A stretch of DNA of 64,000 nt from DATFVA01 sp963747755 (lineage in GTDB: Bacteria; Bacteroidota; Ignavibacteria; Ignavibacteriales; Ignavibacteriaceae): assembly GCA_963747755.1 (NCBI GenBank), contig CAVVGK010000014.1, forward strand, positions 186,001 through 250,000, in the 5' to 3' direction. Numbering within the stretch: position 1 is the stretch's first letter; each line of letters opens with the position of its first letter. The notes under the pieces were generated by a model, which searched no databases, was not told the origin of the DNA, and worked only from the letters and a program-made list of their open reading frames with translations. Below, one piece after another: positions 9,037 through 17,738 of the stretch. The position numbers and the translations under genes are program-made.

Positions 9037-10164
9037 TTACTTTTTCCCTGAAAGTATTACATTATTAAGAATTTCTTTGAAAACCGATCTGCCGTAATCT
9101 ATAGTTTTATCGGGAGGAAGGAACCTCGGGTTATGGAGTCCGTAGCGCTCTCCTTCGGATGTGCCCAGCCAAAACATAAACGAGGGATACTTGCCTGAAA
9201 AGAAACCGAAGTCCTCGCCCGTCATTTTATATCCGCAGTCAATGATGTTGAATTTCTTTTCCAGCACTGATTCTACAAGTGAATACAGTTGTTTGTTAAC
9301 CGTTACTTCAGGGTAATGAGCTCCGTAGGTGATAATATAATTAACGCCTGTTACTGTTTTAATCCCTTCCAGTATCTTGCGGAGTGAATCGGCATAATCC
9401 AGCACCATTCCTTTTTTCAATCCCCTTATCGATCCTTCCACCCTTGCCCTGCCCGGAGCGATATTTCTTACAAAGCCCGATTCAATTTTACCAACGCCGA
9501 AAACGAAAGGCTCGGTAACGTTCCGGGGCATCTTATCAATAGAATCAAGAAATGTTCTGAGAGCGTTAAATGCGTTCCTGCCTTCATATGGAAAAGCTAC
9601 GTGAGAACTTTCGCCGATAAACTCAATATCGATTTCGAGTGCTGAAGCAAAAAGAACCCCCGGTGTTGAGGCGATAGTACCAAGCGGATATTCATCTGTT
9701 ACATGCAGAGCAAAGGCATTCCTTATATTATAGCCCTTAAAAATCCCGGTATCGTAGAACTTCATCGCTCCTCCGCCGCTTTCTTCTGCCGGCTGAAAGA
9801 GGAAGAGAATATTCTGTTCAGGTTTCTCTTTTAATATATCACCTATTAAAGCATACAAGATAGAGGTATGAATGTCGTGCCCGCAGGCATGCATATAGTT
9901 GTTGGTTGATTTGAATTCAATATCGTTTGCTTCCTTTATCGGGAGAGCATCGATATCAGCTCTGAATAGAAGCCATGGATCATCATTAACTTTGTATTCA
10001 AACAGCACACCGGTTTCGAAAGGAGTATGAATCTTCAGCACTCCGGATCGGTCAAGAGCCTTTACTGAATCAATGATGGTTTCTGTGGTTCTGAACTCCC
10101 TGTATGCAATTTCGGGATTCATATGAAGTTTATGCCTTAACTCAACAGGTGAAAGTGTGTTCAT
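9037..10164 (-). CDS. dapL: M20 peptidase, probable N-acetyldiaminopimelate deacetylase
   Basis: A 375-residue metallopeptidase of the M20D group. Metal-binding signatures are visible: MHACGHD, the FLFQPAEE glutamates, and near the end MTGEDFG with KYPSFMFWLG. As recalled, the same segments and overall length occur in the Bacillus YkuR/DapL deacetylase, which hydrolyses N-acetyl-LL-diaminopimelate to acetate and LL-diaminopimelate. The deacetylase call is supported by dapH, which makes the acetylated intermediate, lying 4 kb upstream on the same strand. A broader amidohydrolase role (hippurate-like substrates, or products imported by the TonB receptor just upstream) cannot be excluded. The symbol dapL here means the deacetylase, not the unrelated LL-DAP aminotransferase of the same name. 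Confidence 0.85.
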   Translation of the reverse strand: MNTLSPVELRHKLHMNPEIAYREFRTTETIIDSVKALDRSGVLKIHTPFETGVLFEYKVNDDPWLLFRADIDALPIKEANDIEFKSTNNYMHACGHDIHTSILYALIGDILKEKPEQNILFLFQPAEESGGGAMKFYDTGIFKGYNIRNAFALHVTDEYPLGTIASTPGVLFASALEIDIEFIGESSHVAFPYEGRNAFNALRTFLDSIDKMPRNVTEPFVFGVGKIESGFVRNIAPGRARVEGSIRGLKKGMVLDYADSLRKILEGIKTVTGVNYIITYGAHYPEVTVNKQLYSLVESVLEKKFNIIDCGYKMTGEDFGFFSGKYPSFMFWLGTSEGERYGLHNPRFLPPDKTIDYGRSVFKEILNNVILSGKK

Positions 10165-10208
10165 TCCTTATGATGATCCTTTATTATTTTTTTATAAGAT
10201 CCGCCGGG

Positions 10209-12650
10209 CTAGAACTCTTCGGGTCCTTGGTCCAGACCATTATCGGGCTGCTCTCCCTGGTTCTTTTGTTTGTAGTTGTTAAAATTAAATTTGATATTTA
10301 GCATTACTATAGGCGATTCCCTGTTGAAGTACTGGTATGAATACAGATCAGGACTGGTTGAGGTAAACTCGTGCTTTGCAGTACCCAGTACATCCCTGAC
10401 TTGCAGAGTTAGTGAAAGCTGCCTGTCCATAAATTCCTGCTTCAAAGCCAGATCAGCTGAGAAAAATCCCTCGGATCTTCCCTGGGAAAAAACTGTAGGA
10501 CTGTTATACCTCCCGTTGACCTGGAACGATGTTGTTTTAGTTACCTTAAAAACATTATTCATCCTCAGGTTCCAGTTAAAACTATTACGGTCGAAAGATT
10601 CCCCGTATAGTCTACCTCTTACACGATAATCGTATAAGTTGCCCATCAGGTTCATATCCCAGAATTCCAATGGATCATAGATAAGCATGAATTCGGTTCC
10701 AAGCGAATAATCTTTTCCGATATTTTCAAAAGTAGTGAGTGTAACATTCTCGGTTTCAGGATAAAGGGAGCGGACATGTTCAATTTTGTTCTGTGTAATC
10801 CTGTAGTAGAGGTCAGTTGAGAAATTTACTTTGCCGAAAAATGTCTGAATCCCTGCATCGTATGAATCTATAAACTCTGGCTCTAGTCCTGGATTACCCT
10901 TCCTCACGTTATTAGCATCCACCCAGGTGATAAACGGTTCAAGAAACCATCCGCGCGGCCTGTCTATCCTCCGGGTATAGCTTGCCATCAATTGAGACCC
11001 GCCTCCAAATTTTAACGAGCTATGCAGGGAAGGGAATAAATCCCATCGGTCTATTTTGAAATATTCATTTTTTTCCTGAATGTTTGTGGTCTGGTAGGTG
11101 TACTCTCCGCGCAGACCTCCCTGTAAACCAAAATTCCCCCATTCATCGGAATATATGGAGTAGATTGCCTGTTCAGTTCTATTGTACTTATTTGTATTAC
11201 TGAACTGCTGTTGAAGGATAAAATTTTCCAAGGTGGAATCGAATGTATAAAGTCCGTTTATCTCTGTCGCAAGTTCTGCTTCTCCCTGGTACCCGGCTTC
11301 TAATTTATTTTTTTCACCAAAAGGAAGAACGTAATCGAGCTTGCCGCGATATTCATTTTCAGGACCGGATTCAGTCGTTCTGGTTCCGTCTGTGATAATG
11401 CCTGAATCCAGCCTGCGTGTGAGTGAGCTCTCATCTGGATCATGTCGGCCGTAAAAGAATTCTGCCGAGACCTGGTGTCCCTCCTTTTCAAATTTATGCT
11501 GATAATTTGAGTTCAGAGCAATGAATTGACCGTTTCTTTTACTGTCTATCAGGCTCCGGTAGAAGCTTTTATTCGGAGAATCGGCGGACCACTGTGTATA
11601 GCTAAGACTGGAATTCCTTTGGTGCTCACCTTTTCTGTAACGTCCTCCGAAACTGAGCAGATCATTATCGCTGAGATTAAAATCAAGTCCCCCTCTTATC
11701 CCGTAGGAGGTTCTTCCCCACTCCATTGTACCGTCATAATTCAGGTAATTTGTATTTGAGGGGAGCCTGTATATGTTTTCCTGCCTTCTTGTTCCCGGAA
11801 AGATCCGCCGGTTATAATCCAATCCGAAATTATAATTAACAGAATTAGTTTTATATTCAAAGAGAAAATCTCCACCGTATTTATCATTAATTCCTGCATT
11901 AGCGTTCACCACACCGCTTAACCCCAGGTTCTGTCTTTTCTTTAATATGATGTTTATAATACCGGCTGTTCCTTCAGGATCATATTTAGCCGATGGATTG
12001 GTAATGATTTCGATTGACTGAATAGAGGTTGCAGGGATCTGCTGTAGAATATCCTGGGCATCCATAACGGATGGCCTTCCGTCGATGAGTACCGTAAAAT
12101 TCGTGCTTCCGCGAAGACTAACATTTCCTTCAATGTCAACACTGACCGATGGAACATTTTCAAGTACTTCAGCAGCATTACCGGAGATAGTTGTTCCAAG
12201 CTGGTCAACATCGATAACTTTTTTATCGATCTGGTAGGTCACCGGGTTCCTTGTTCCTTCAACCACTACATTATCGAGGTTAACAGCGCTTGATCTGAGT
12301 TTAATGGTTCCAAGGTCCATGTTTTTCTTTTGAGTAGAGAGTTCAATCGTGAATCTCTGGCTTTGAAAACCAATGAACCTGACGTCCAGGAAATGTCTGC
12401 CAAAAGGAATTTTTTGAATAGTAAATTTGCCTTTGGTATCAGTAACCGTTCCGGTTATTACACTCGAATCTTTAATTGACAGTACAACTATATTCGCATA
12501 TTCAATAGGAGTTTGTGAAATAGAATCGATTACAGTTCCACTAACTACACCGCTTTCCATTTTCCCACCGTAACCTTGCCGCTGCTGAGCGTTCATATAT
12601 ATAGGAATCAGAATTAAAACAAACAGTATAAGTGCGACTTTTGTATTCAT
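10209..12650 (-). CDS. TonB-dependent receptor-type outer membrane protein
   Basis: An 813-residue outer-membrane protein. It has a signal peptide (about 1-21), a carboxypeptidase-regulatory-like beta-sandwich (about 34-115, VSGTVIDSISQTPIEYANIVV), a plug domain (about 125-235, with VSLRGSTNFTVLIDGRPS), and a C-terminal beta-barrel of the OMP_b-brl_3 type. The substrate is unknown. The DAP deacetylase gene lies 44 bases downstream on the same strand, so the two may be co-transcribed. The last residues (about PDNGLDQGPEEF) form a polar tail rather than the usual aromatic-ending barrel strand, which is a mild oddity. No TonB or SusD partner is next to it. Confidence 0.93.
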   Translation of the reverse strand: MNTKVALILFVLILIPIYMNAQQRQGYGGKMESGVVSGTVIDSISQTPIEYANIVVLSIKDSSVITGTVTDTKGKFTIQKIPFGRHFLDVRFIGFQSQRFTIELSTQKKNMDLGTIKLRSSAVNLDNVVVEGTRNPVTYQIDKKVIDVDQLGTTISGNAAEVLENVPSVSVDIEGNVSLRGSTNFTVLIDGRPSVMDAQDILQQIPATSIQSIEIITNPSAKYDPEGTAGIINIILKKRQNLGLSGVVNANAGINDKYGGDFLFEYKTNSVNYNFGLDYNRRIFPGTRRQENIYRLPSNTNYLNYDGTMEWGRTSYGIRGGLDFNLSDNDLLSFGGRYRKGEHQRNSSLSYTQWSADSPNKSFYRSLIDSKRNGQFIALNSNYQHKFEKEGHQVSAEFFYGRHDPDESSLTRRLDSGIITDGTRTTESGPENEYRGKLDYVLPFGEKNKLEAGYQGEAELATEINGLYTFDSTLENFILQQQFSNTNKYNRTEQAIYSIYSDEWGNFGLQGGLRGEYTYQTTNIQEKNEYFKIDRWDLFPSLHSSLKFGGGSQLMASYTRRIDRPRGWFLEPFITWVDANNVRKGNPGLEPEFIDSYDAGIQTFFGKVNFSTDLYYRITQNKIEHVRSLYPETENVTLTTFENIGKDYSLGTEFMLIYDPLEFWDMNLMGNLYDYRVRGRLYGESFDRNSFNWNLRMNNVFKVTKTTSFQVNGRYNSPTVFSQGRSEGFFSADLALKQEFMDRQLSLTLQVRDVLGTAKHEFTSTSPDLYSYQYFNRESPIVMLNIKFNFNNYKQKNQGEQPDNGLDQGPEEF

Positions 12651-12752
12651 TTATTAAGCGATAAATAAGGATTAACGATTCTGAATTATTTATATAAATT
12701 TTAAGGAAGTAAATTTAGATAAAAAAGGCCAAATATATGAGTCACTGTGGAA

Positions 12753-13952
12753 TCAGTTTTCTGATTCTACCCAGAACCCGTGGAGGAGACTCGCAGCCTT
12801 CTCTACCAGTTCTTTCTTGATCAGAACCGAGAGCCTGAATGAAGTGGTTGCCGCTCCGTAAAGCTGGATCTTGTTATCCGTTAATACGGCGAGCGTTCCT
12901 GTAATTATTTTATTGTCCCGGCTGAAACCTTCCCCGATTATTGAGACAGCCCCCAGACTGTCATCAATCAGTATTTTCTCACGGTACATATCTTTCAGTT
13001 CTTTGGCGGTTTTTTCCCAAGAATGGCTATTTTTTTTAGAGATAACAAAAGAAGTTCTGAAACTGTTTATATCATCGATATGCACATAATTTAATTCCTT
13101 TACAGAAACACCCCTTGTTTCCAGTAAAGTGAGAATTTCTGTTGTTTCCCTTCCTTCAAGAATAACCCTTATAATATCAGTTTCATGCACCACAGCAATT
13201 ACAGCCGTTCTGTCCGGAGGCTGGGCTTCCCTTATTACCGTTTCACGACCGGGATTGAAAGTGCTTCTCGAATAGATTGCGATTTTTGCTTCTTTAGCGA
13301 ACTGAACCGCCTGAGCGTTCAGAACTTTTGCACCGGCTTCCGACATTTCCTGAAGCTGTTGAAAAGACATTTCCGGAAGGTGCTTTGCCTCTTTAATAAG
13401 ATTGGGATCTGCGGTGTATACTCCATCCACATCGGAATAAATCTCACACCTTTCAGCACTCAACGCAGCTGCCAGAGCGACCGCAGAAGTATCGGAGCCT
13501 CCCCTTCCCAATGTAGTGATATCTCTTTTATAGCTGACTCCCTGGAATCCTCCTATTACTACAACTTGTCCTTTTGCAAGTTCGTCCTGAACACGGAAGG
13601 GTCTTACTTCAATCACCCGCGCATTATTATAACGGTCATTCGTTATTATTCCGGACTGAGAACCTGTTAATGAAATAGCTTTTATTCCCAGATCGTTCAA
13701 TGCTATACAGAGCAAAGCCATCGTGATACGCTCACCTGTACTGAGAAGCATATCAAGCTCTCTTTTTTCAGGATCGGATGATAGCGATTGAGCCATTTCT
13801 ATTAACTGGTTTGTTGTCTTGCCCATTGCAGAGACAACAGCAACCACATCGTTCCCGTCTCTTCTGACTGCAGCGATTAAAGCAGCTATTTTTTTTATTT
13901 TATCTGCATCGGCAACGCTGCTTCCGCCGTATTTTTGTACAATAACAGGCAT
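12753..13952 (-). CDS. lysC: Aspartate kinase
   Basis: A 399-residue aspartokinase that phosphorylates L-aspartate, the first step toward lysine, threonine and methionine. The N-terminal KYGGSSVADADK motif, the TLGRGGSDTSAVALA segment and two C-terminal ACT regulatory domains are all visible; the ACT domains normally bind an end-product amino acid. It is the last gene of dapA-dapB-dapH-lysC, and its ATG overlaps the dapH stop by one base (TAATG), indicating translational coupling. The co-location with dap genes suggests feedback by lysine, but that is inferred. Confidence 0.96.
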   Translation of the reverse strand: MPVIVQKYGGSSVADADKIKKIAALIAAVRRDGNDVVAVVSAMGKTTNQLIEMAQSLSSDPEKRELDMLLSTGERITMALLCIALNDLGIKAISLTGSQSGIITNDRYNNARVIEVRPFRVQDELAKGQVVVIGGFQGVSYKRDITTLGRGGSDTSAVALAAALSAERCEIYSDVDGVYTADPNLIKEAKHLPEMSFQQLQEMSEAGAKVLNAQAVQFAKEAKIAIYSRSTFNPGRETVIREAQPPDRTAVIAVVHETDIIRVILEGRETTEILTLLETRGVSVKELNYVHIDDINSFRTSFVISKKNSHSWEKTAKELKDMYREKILIDDSLGAVSIIGEGFSRDNKIITGTLAVLTDNKIQLYGAATTSFRLSVLIKKELVEKAASLLHGFWVESEN

Positions 13953-14650
13953 TAGAGGTTCCTCAAAGTTTCCATCAGTTGAGTCTTTCCTTTGGTCTTC
14001 TCATCAACTTTCTTGATAAGTTTAGCTGGAACACCGGCAACTACAGTTAATGGTTCAACATCCCTGACAACTATTGATCCTGCAGCGACAACTGCGCCCT
14101 TCCCTACCTTTACACCTTCAAGAACTACGACATTTGCTCCGATTAAAACATCATCCTCAATAACAACCGGATCAGCGCTGGGAGGTTCAATTACACCGGC
14201 AAGCACCGTCCCCGCACCAATATGACAGTTATCGCCTACCACAGCTCTTCCCCCCACTACAACGTTCATATCTATCATCGTTTTTTTACCGATTACGGCA
14301 CCGATGTTAAGGACTGCTCCCATCATAATAACACAATTATCGCCAATCTCCACAAGGTCCCTGATAATTGCTCCCGGTTCTATCCGGCAGTTATATTTTG
14401 ATAAGTCAGCCAGAGGAATTGCTGAATTCCTTCTGTCAATTTCTATCCTGTGTTTGGCTATATGCTGTTTGTTTTTTTCGAGGAACCCGGTGAACTCCTT
14501 GTATTCACAGAAGAGAATGCCGGATTTATCAGAACCGTAGAAATTGAGTGTGCCGAAATCAATTGCGCCCAGATTACCCTGCAGATAGACTTTTGCCGGT
14601 GTCTTTTTCTCAGCATTTGATATATAGTTTATAACTTCATATGAATCCAA
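13952..14650 (-). CDS. dapH: Tetrahydrodipicolinate N-acetyltransferase
   Basis: A 232-residue left-handed beta-helix acetyltransferase. An N-terminal alpha/beta part (starting MDSYEVINYISNAEKKTP) is followed by hexapeptide repeats such as GDNCVIMMGAVLNIGAVIG and GAGTVLAGVIEPPSADPV, typical of the DapH branch rather than succinyl-CoA-dependent DapD. It would acetylate tetrahydrodipicolinate for the N-acetyl route to diaminopimelate. Length and repeat pattern match the Firmicutes-type enzyme. The gene sits 21 bases after dapB and overlaps lysC by one base. Confidence 0.94.
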   Translation of the reverse strand: MDSYEVINYISNAEKKTPAKVYLQGNLGAIDFGTLNFYGSDKSGILFCEYKEFTGFLEKNKQHIAKHRIEIDRRNSAIPLADLSKYNCRIEPGAIIRDLVEIGDNCVIMMGAVLNIGAVIGKKTMIDMNVVVGGRAVVGDNCHIGAGTVLAGVIEPPSADPVVIEDDVLIGANVVVLEGVKVGKGAVVAAGSIVVRDVEPLTVVAGVPAKLIKKVDEKTKGKTQLMETLRNL

Positions 14651-14671
14651 TTTTCAGCCTTTTTGTTAAAT

Positions 14672-15340
14672 TTAATCTTCTTCACTGAATACTACGTCAG
14701 TGAAAGAATAAAATCCGCTTTTTTTATTTATTATAAATTCTGCTGACCTTAGGATACCCTCTGCGAAGGTCCTCCTTGAAATTGCATGATGAGAAATCTT
14801 AAGAGTCTCTCCTATCCCCCCGAATTCAACAGAATGATCACCCGGAATGCCCCCAAGTCTTAAAGAAGAAATATTTATATTCCTGTCTGCAAAGACATTT
14901 TTAATCATATTTGCAGTACCAGAGGGTTTATCTTTTTTATTCCTGTGGTGAGTCTCGCTTATCTCAACATCCCAGTCATTAAGCAGCGACGATGCTGTTT
15001 CTGTAAGTTTGAGTAAAACCTGAATACCAATCGAAAAGTTATGACTCTGGATAACCGGTACTTTTTCAGACAGATCTTTTAATAAATCCATCTGTGAATC
15101 TGAAAGTCCCGTTACCGCTATAATAAATGGTGAATTAAATTTTTTGGCTGTAATGATATTCTTTTGCAGAGCATCAGGTAATGAACAGTCGATGATTACC
15201 TGCGGTTTCGATGTCAGGTTCTCCCCGTCAATGTCTGACGTATAAACCAGGCTATACCCTTTCTCAGCAAACAAATTCTTAACTTCACTGCCCAGCCTTC
15301 CCCTGTATCCTATCAGTCCGTAATCAAGATTTCTCTTCAT
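14672..15340 (-). CDS. dapB: 4-hydroxy-tetrahydrodipicolinate reductase
   Basis: A 222-residue reductase that makes tetrahydrodipicolinate with NAD(P)H. The Rossmann loop is GYRGRLGSEV (residues 11-20), and the catalytic segment is ETHHRNKKDKPSGTA with H131/H132 and K138. It is somewhat shorter than the usual 240-270 residues; the trimmed part lies in the N-terminal nucleotide-binding region rather than at the catalytic segment. It follows dapA with only two bases between stop and start, so the genes are co-translated. Confidence 0.95.
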   Translation of the reverse strand: MKRNLDYGLIGYRGRLGSEVKNLFAEKGYSLVYTSDIDGENLTSKPQVIIDCSLPDALQKNIITAKKFNSPFIIAVTGLSDSQMDLLKDLSEKVPVIQSHNFSIGIQVLLKLTETASSLLNDWDVEISETHHRNKKDKPSGTANMIKNVFADRNINISSLRLGGIPGDHSVEFGGIGETLKISHHAISRRTFAEGILRSAEFIINKKSGFYSFTDVVFSEED

Positions 15341-15342
15341 TT

Positions 15343-16218
15343 CTACCCTCCCAGCACATTCATTGCTTCGTCCAGGACGGGACTATTTTTTTCGGTCAGT
15401 CTGCTTAACGGCAGACGAAGCACATTCCTACAGTAACCAAGCCTGCTCATAACATATTTTACGGGAGCGGGACTGGCTTCAATGAACAACTTATTCATCA
15501 TATCGTTATACTTGTTATTCATAAGGCGGGCCTTATCCATTTCATTATTCAGAAGAGCATCAGTCAGTTTTTTCATCAGGCGTGGATAAGGATTAGAAAA
15601 TACAGATACCACGCCCGCCCCCCCGAGTGCAATAATCGGCAGGGTCTGGTCATCGTTACCCGAATACACGAGCATACCAGCGGGCTTTGATGCTATTAGT
15701 TCAGCAATCTGGCTGATATTACCGCTGGCTTCCTTTATACCCACAACATTTTTACACGCCTCGAAGATTCTTACCGAGGTTTCAGGAAGGATGTTCATGC
15801 CAGTGCGCGATGGGACATTATATAAAATTATGGGAAGAGTTGTTCTTTCTGAAATGTATCTGTAATGTTCAATCAGACTTGATTGAGTCCCTTTATTATA
15901 ATAAGGATTGACGATCAAAAGTCCGTCAACAGCCAGGTCCTCAGCCATCCTGTTAAGCTCTACAACGTGTTCGGTATTGTTGGTTCCGGTACCCACTATA
16001 ATCGGGGCTTTTCCGCTCACTGATTCCTGTACAGCAGCAATAATTTTTATTCTTTCATCATCATTGATAACCGGGGACTCACCGGTAGTTCCCAGCACTA
16101 TTAGTGCATCAACCCCTCCGTTAACTTGCTGTTCGGCTATCTTCTGGAGTGAATCATAATCAACGCTCAGGTCTTCATTGAAAGGTGTAATTAGAGCAGT
16201 TCCGGTTCCTTTAAACAT
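15343..16218 (-). CDS. dapA: 4-hydroxy-tetrahydrodipicolinate synthase
   Basis: A 291-residue TIM-barrel enzyme that condenses pyruvate with aspartate semialdehyde. Signatures are GTTGES (43-48), the catalytic tyrosine Y133 in LYNVPSRTG and the Schiff-base lysine K162 in GIKEASGN. It is the first gene of the four-gene dap/lysC operon. Upstream on the minus strand, TATAAT occurs about 20 bases before the ATG but without a convincing -35 box, so no promoter is called. Confidence 0.97.
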   Translation of the reverse strand: MFKGTGTALITPFNEDLSVDYDSLQKIAEQQVNGGVDALIVLGTTGESPVINDDERIKIIAAVQESVSGKAPIIVGTGTNNTEHVVELNRMAEDLAVDGLLIVNPYYNKGTQSSLIEHYRYISERTTLPIILYNVPSRTGMNILPETSVRIFEACKNVVGIKEASGNISQIAELIASKPAGMLVYSGNDDQTLPIIALGGAGVVSVFSNPYPRLMKKLTDALLNNEMDKARLMNNKYNDMMNKLFIEASPAPVKYVMSRLGYCRNVLRLPLSRLTEKNSPVLDEAMNVLGG

Positions 16219-16342
16219 CCGTTATTCCTTTGCATTATAAAACTTGGAAAAATAATTGCATAAAAATAACCGTAAAGGTGGTAATATGAAAGAAAGAAGA
16301 AGAATTTCCAGGGCCCCTTGTGGAATTCTTTCAGCCCGGAGT

Positions 16343-16471
16343 TTACTTCAGAAAGATAGCCATAAATATGATAACACCCACCCATGAAATCAGCCATCCC
16401 AGCGCAATGAACAAAATAAATAGAAGAGTATTATATTCAATAAACCAAGTTTTCAGCTTCAGCCAGCTCAT
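16343..16471 (-). CDS. Tiny membrane protein, 42 residues
   Basis: A short frame begins MSWLKLKTWFIEYN and continues into one hydrophobic helix (LLFILFIALGWLISWVGVIIFMAIF) before ending with a single lysine. The ATG is preceded by GGGAGGT at good spacing, which is the main reason to believe it. It lies between dapA and another tiny membrane-protein gene on the same strand. No family recognised; the tryptophan-rich, single-helix layout resembles small membrane proteins that regulate larger partners, but no partner is evident. Confidence 0.6.
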   Translation of the reverse strand: MSWLKLKTWFIEYNTLLFILFIALGWLISWVGVIIFMAIFLK

Positions 16472-16638
16472 CTCAACCTCCCTGCTGATAATGAAATAAA
16501 ATTATCATGTTTATGACAGGCAAAGTGTATACCAGAGATAATTTTTGCTGTAATCTCCCCTTTTTTATCACAATAAATGAGGCAATTTTGAAAATTTGGG
16601 AATTAAATGCTCTGTAATTTCATTATTGGGAAATTTTT

Positions 16639-16767
16639 TTAACTTCTGAATAAAGAACTAAGGTCTTTTTTATCCAGTAAATGCGATTTTTTGTACTGGG
16701 GGGGAACGAACAGGTTATAAATCAGATAGAGCAAAATGACGCCTGCGATTAAATAAATCTCTTCCAT
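16639..16767 (-). CDS. Tiny membrane-anchored protein, 42 residues
   Basis: A frame beginning MEEIYLIAGVILLYLIYNLF has one N-terminal hydrophobic helix and a short basic cytoplasmic-type tail (PPQYKKSHLLDKKDLSSLFRS). GAGGAG stands about 9 bases before the ATG. It lies 168 bases upstream of the similar-sized gene at 16343 on the same strand, so the pair may be co-transcribed. No homologue is recognised by eye. Confidence 0.55.
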   Translation of the reverse strand: MEEIYLIAGVILLYLIYNLFVPPQYKKSHLLDKKDLSSLFRS

Positions 16768-16972
16768 AATAACAGCTCCTCAATAATATTAATTCACTGG
16801 CCCACTCAAATACACCATCTAAATAATGCGAAATTACCTTTCATGCTGTGTCAATAATCATTTCCTGGCCGGTCCTGCTTATATGTTTTAATATGATGTG
16901 ATAAAGGAACAGAAAAGCGGATGGATTGTATATAAAAACGGTAATAATTATATTTGCTGCCTGAAATTTGAT

Positions 16973-17046
16973 GCGCCCGTAGCTCAACTGGATAGAGCGT
17001 TTGACTACGGATCAAAAGGTTGAGGGTTCGAATCCTTCCGGGCGTA
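16973..17046 (+). tRNA. tRNA-Arg (anticodon ACG)
   Basis: The 74-base sequence folds as a full cloverleaf. The acceptor stem GCGCCCG pairs with CGGGCGT (a G-U pair at the end), the D arm contains AGCTCAACTGGATAGAGC, the anticodon stem TTTGA/TCAAA encloses CTACGGA with anticodon ACG, and the T arm GAGGGTTCGAATCCTTC is canonical. The first anticodon base would be edited to inosine by TadA, whose gene is present at 26680. CCA is not encoded. The gene stands alone, with no other RNA gene next to it. Confidence 0.97.
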
Positions 17047-17333
17047 CAAGGTAAGTGCCAGAAACCAATCCAAACAATCTTCCAGATTCGCAGCTTCAAA
17101 TTCCCTTTCAAGGTTGATCCACGCAGTCCTCATCATTAGGCTCCTTACAAAAAAAGCCCCGCGGAAGGACCTTTTTCATTTTCCTGGTTCTCTATTTATT
17201 GTGCAGTATGGGGTGTATGGGTTCCTTAATGATTATTCCTCTGGCAGTTGTACCTTAGAATACATGATTGAACGGCAGCACAGATTTTATTCTGATTTTA
17301 TTTGATCTTAAGCAATAATAAGGAAAAGTGGAA

Positions 17334-17738
17334 ATGAATAACCCTGGTATTTTAGTGGTTGAAGATAAAGCGATAATAGCGCTTGATATTACGAGATTTC
17401 TCATAAATAATGGCTTTAAAAACACACGCTATTATTTGAATGGAGAAGACGCCCTGGAAGCTATTAAACTAGAAAAACCTGAGCTTGTTATCCTCGATGT
17501 AATACTGCATGGTGAGATATCAGGGATTGATATTGCAGAAGAATTAAGCAGGTTGTCAGTTCCATTTATATTTATATCAGCCCTCTCCAACCCAAAGCAC
17601 CAGGAGGCTGTAACGAGACTAAAACCCGCTGCTGTTTTTTTGAAGCCGGTAAACCTGAATGATGTTCTGGCTAAAGTCCGTAAGGTAATCAAAATAAGCA
17701 AAGTGCGGGATATAAGAACCTCAGCTTTCCTGAGCTAG
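17334..17738 (+). CDS. Single-domain response regulator (CheY-like receiver)
   Basis: A receiver-only protein of about 134 residues. The acidic pair is in VVEDKA, the phospho-acceptor Asp in VILDVIL, and the lysine in FLKPV; the switch position reads FISA, serine rather than threonine. A GTG at 17328 is in frame, but AAGGAAAAG gives better spacing to the ATG at 17334, which is used here. The last 18 bases overlap the convergent gene at 17721. It has a short basic C-terminal extension (KVRKVIKISKVRDIRTSAF) without a recognisable output domain. Confidence 0.9.
   Translation: MNNPGILVVEDKAIIALDITRFLINNGFKNTRYYLNGEDALEAIKLEKPELVILDVILHGEISGIDIAEELSRLSVPFIFISALSNPKHQEAVTRLKPAAVFLKPVNLNDVLAKVRKVIKISKVRDIRTSAFLS

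Noticed and set aside
16506..16616. 36-residue plus-strand frame
   Set aside because: No ribosome-binding site, no similarity and opposite to the neighbouring tiny genes.
16851..17111. 86-residue minus-strand frame across the tRNA gene
   Set aside because: It reads the antisense of tRNA-Arg; frames with GRIRTLNLLIRSQTLYPVEL-type sequence are a familiar tRNA-antisense artefact. No ribosome-binding site of note.
17005..17136. 43-residue minus-strand frame (MMRTAWINLEREFEAANLED...) ending inside the tRNA
   Set aside because: A fair AGGAG lies upstream, but the C-terminal third is read from the tRNA antisense strand, so the frame cannot be conserved independently.
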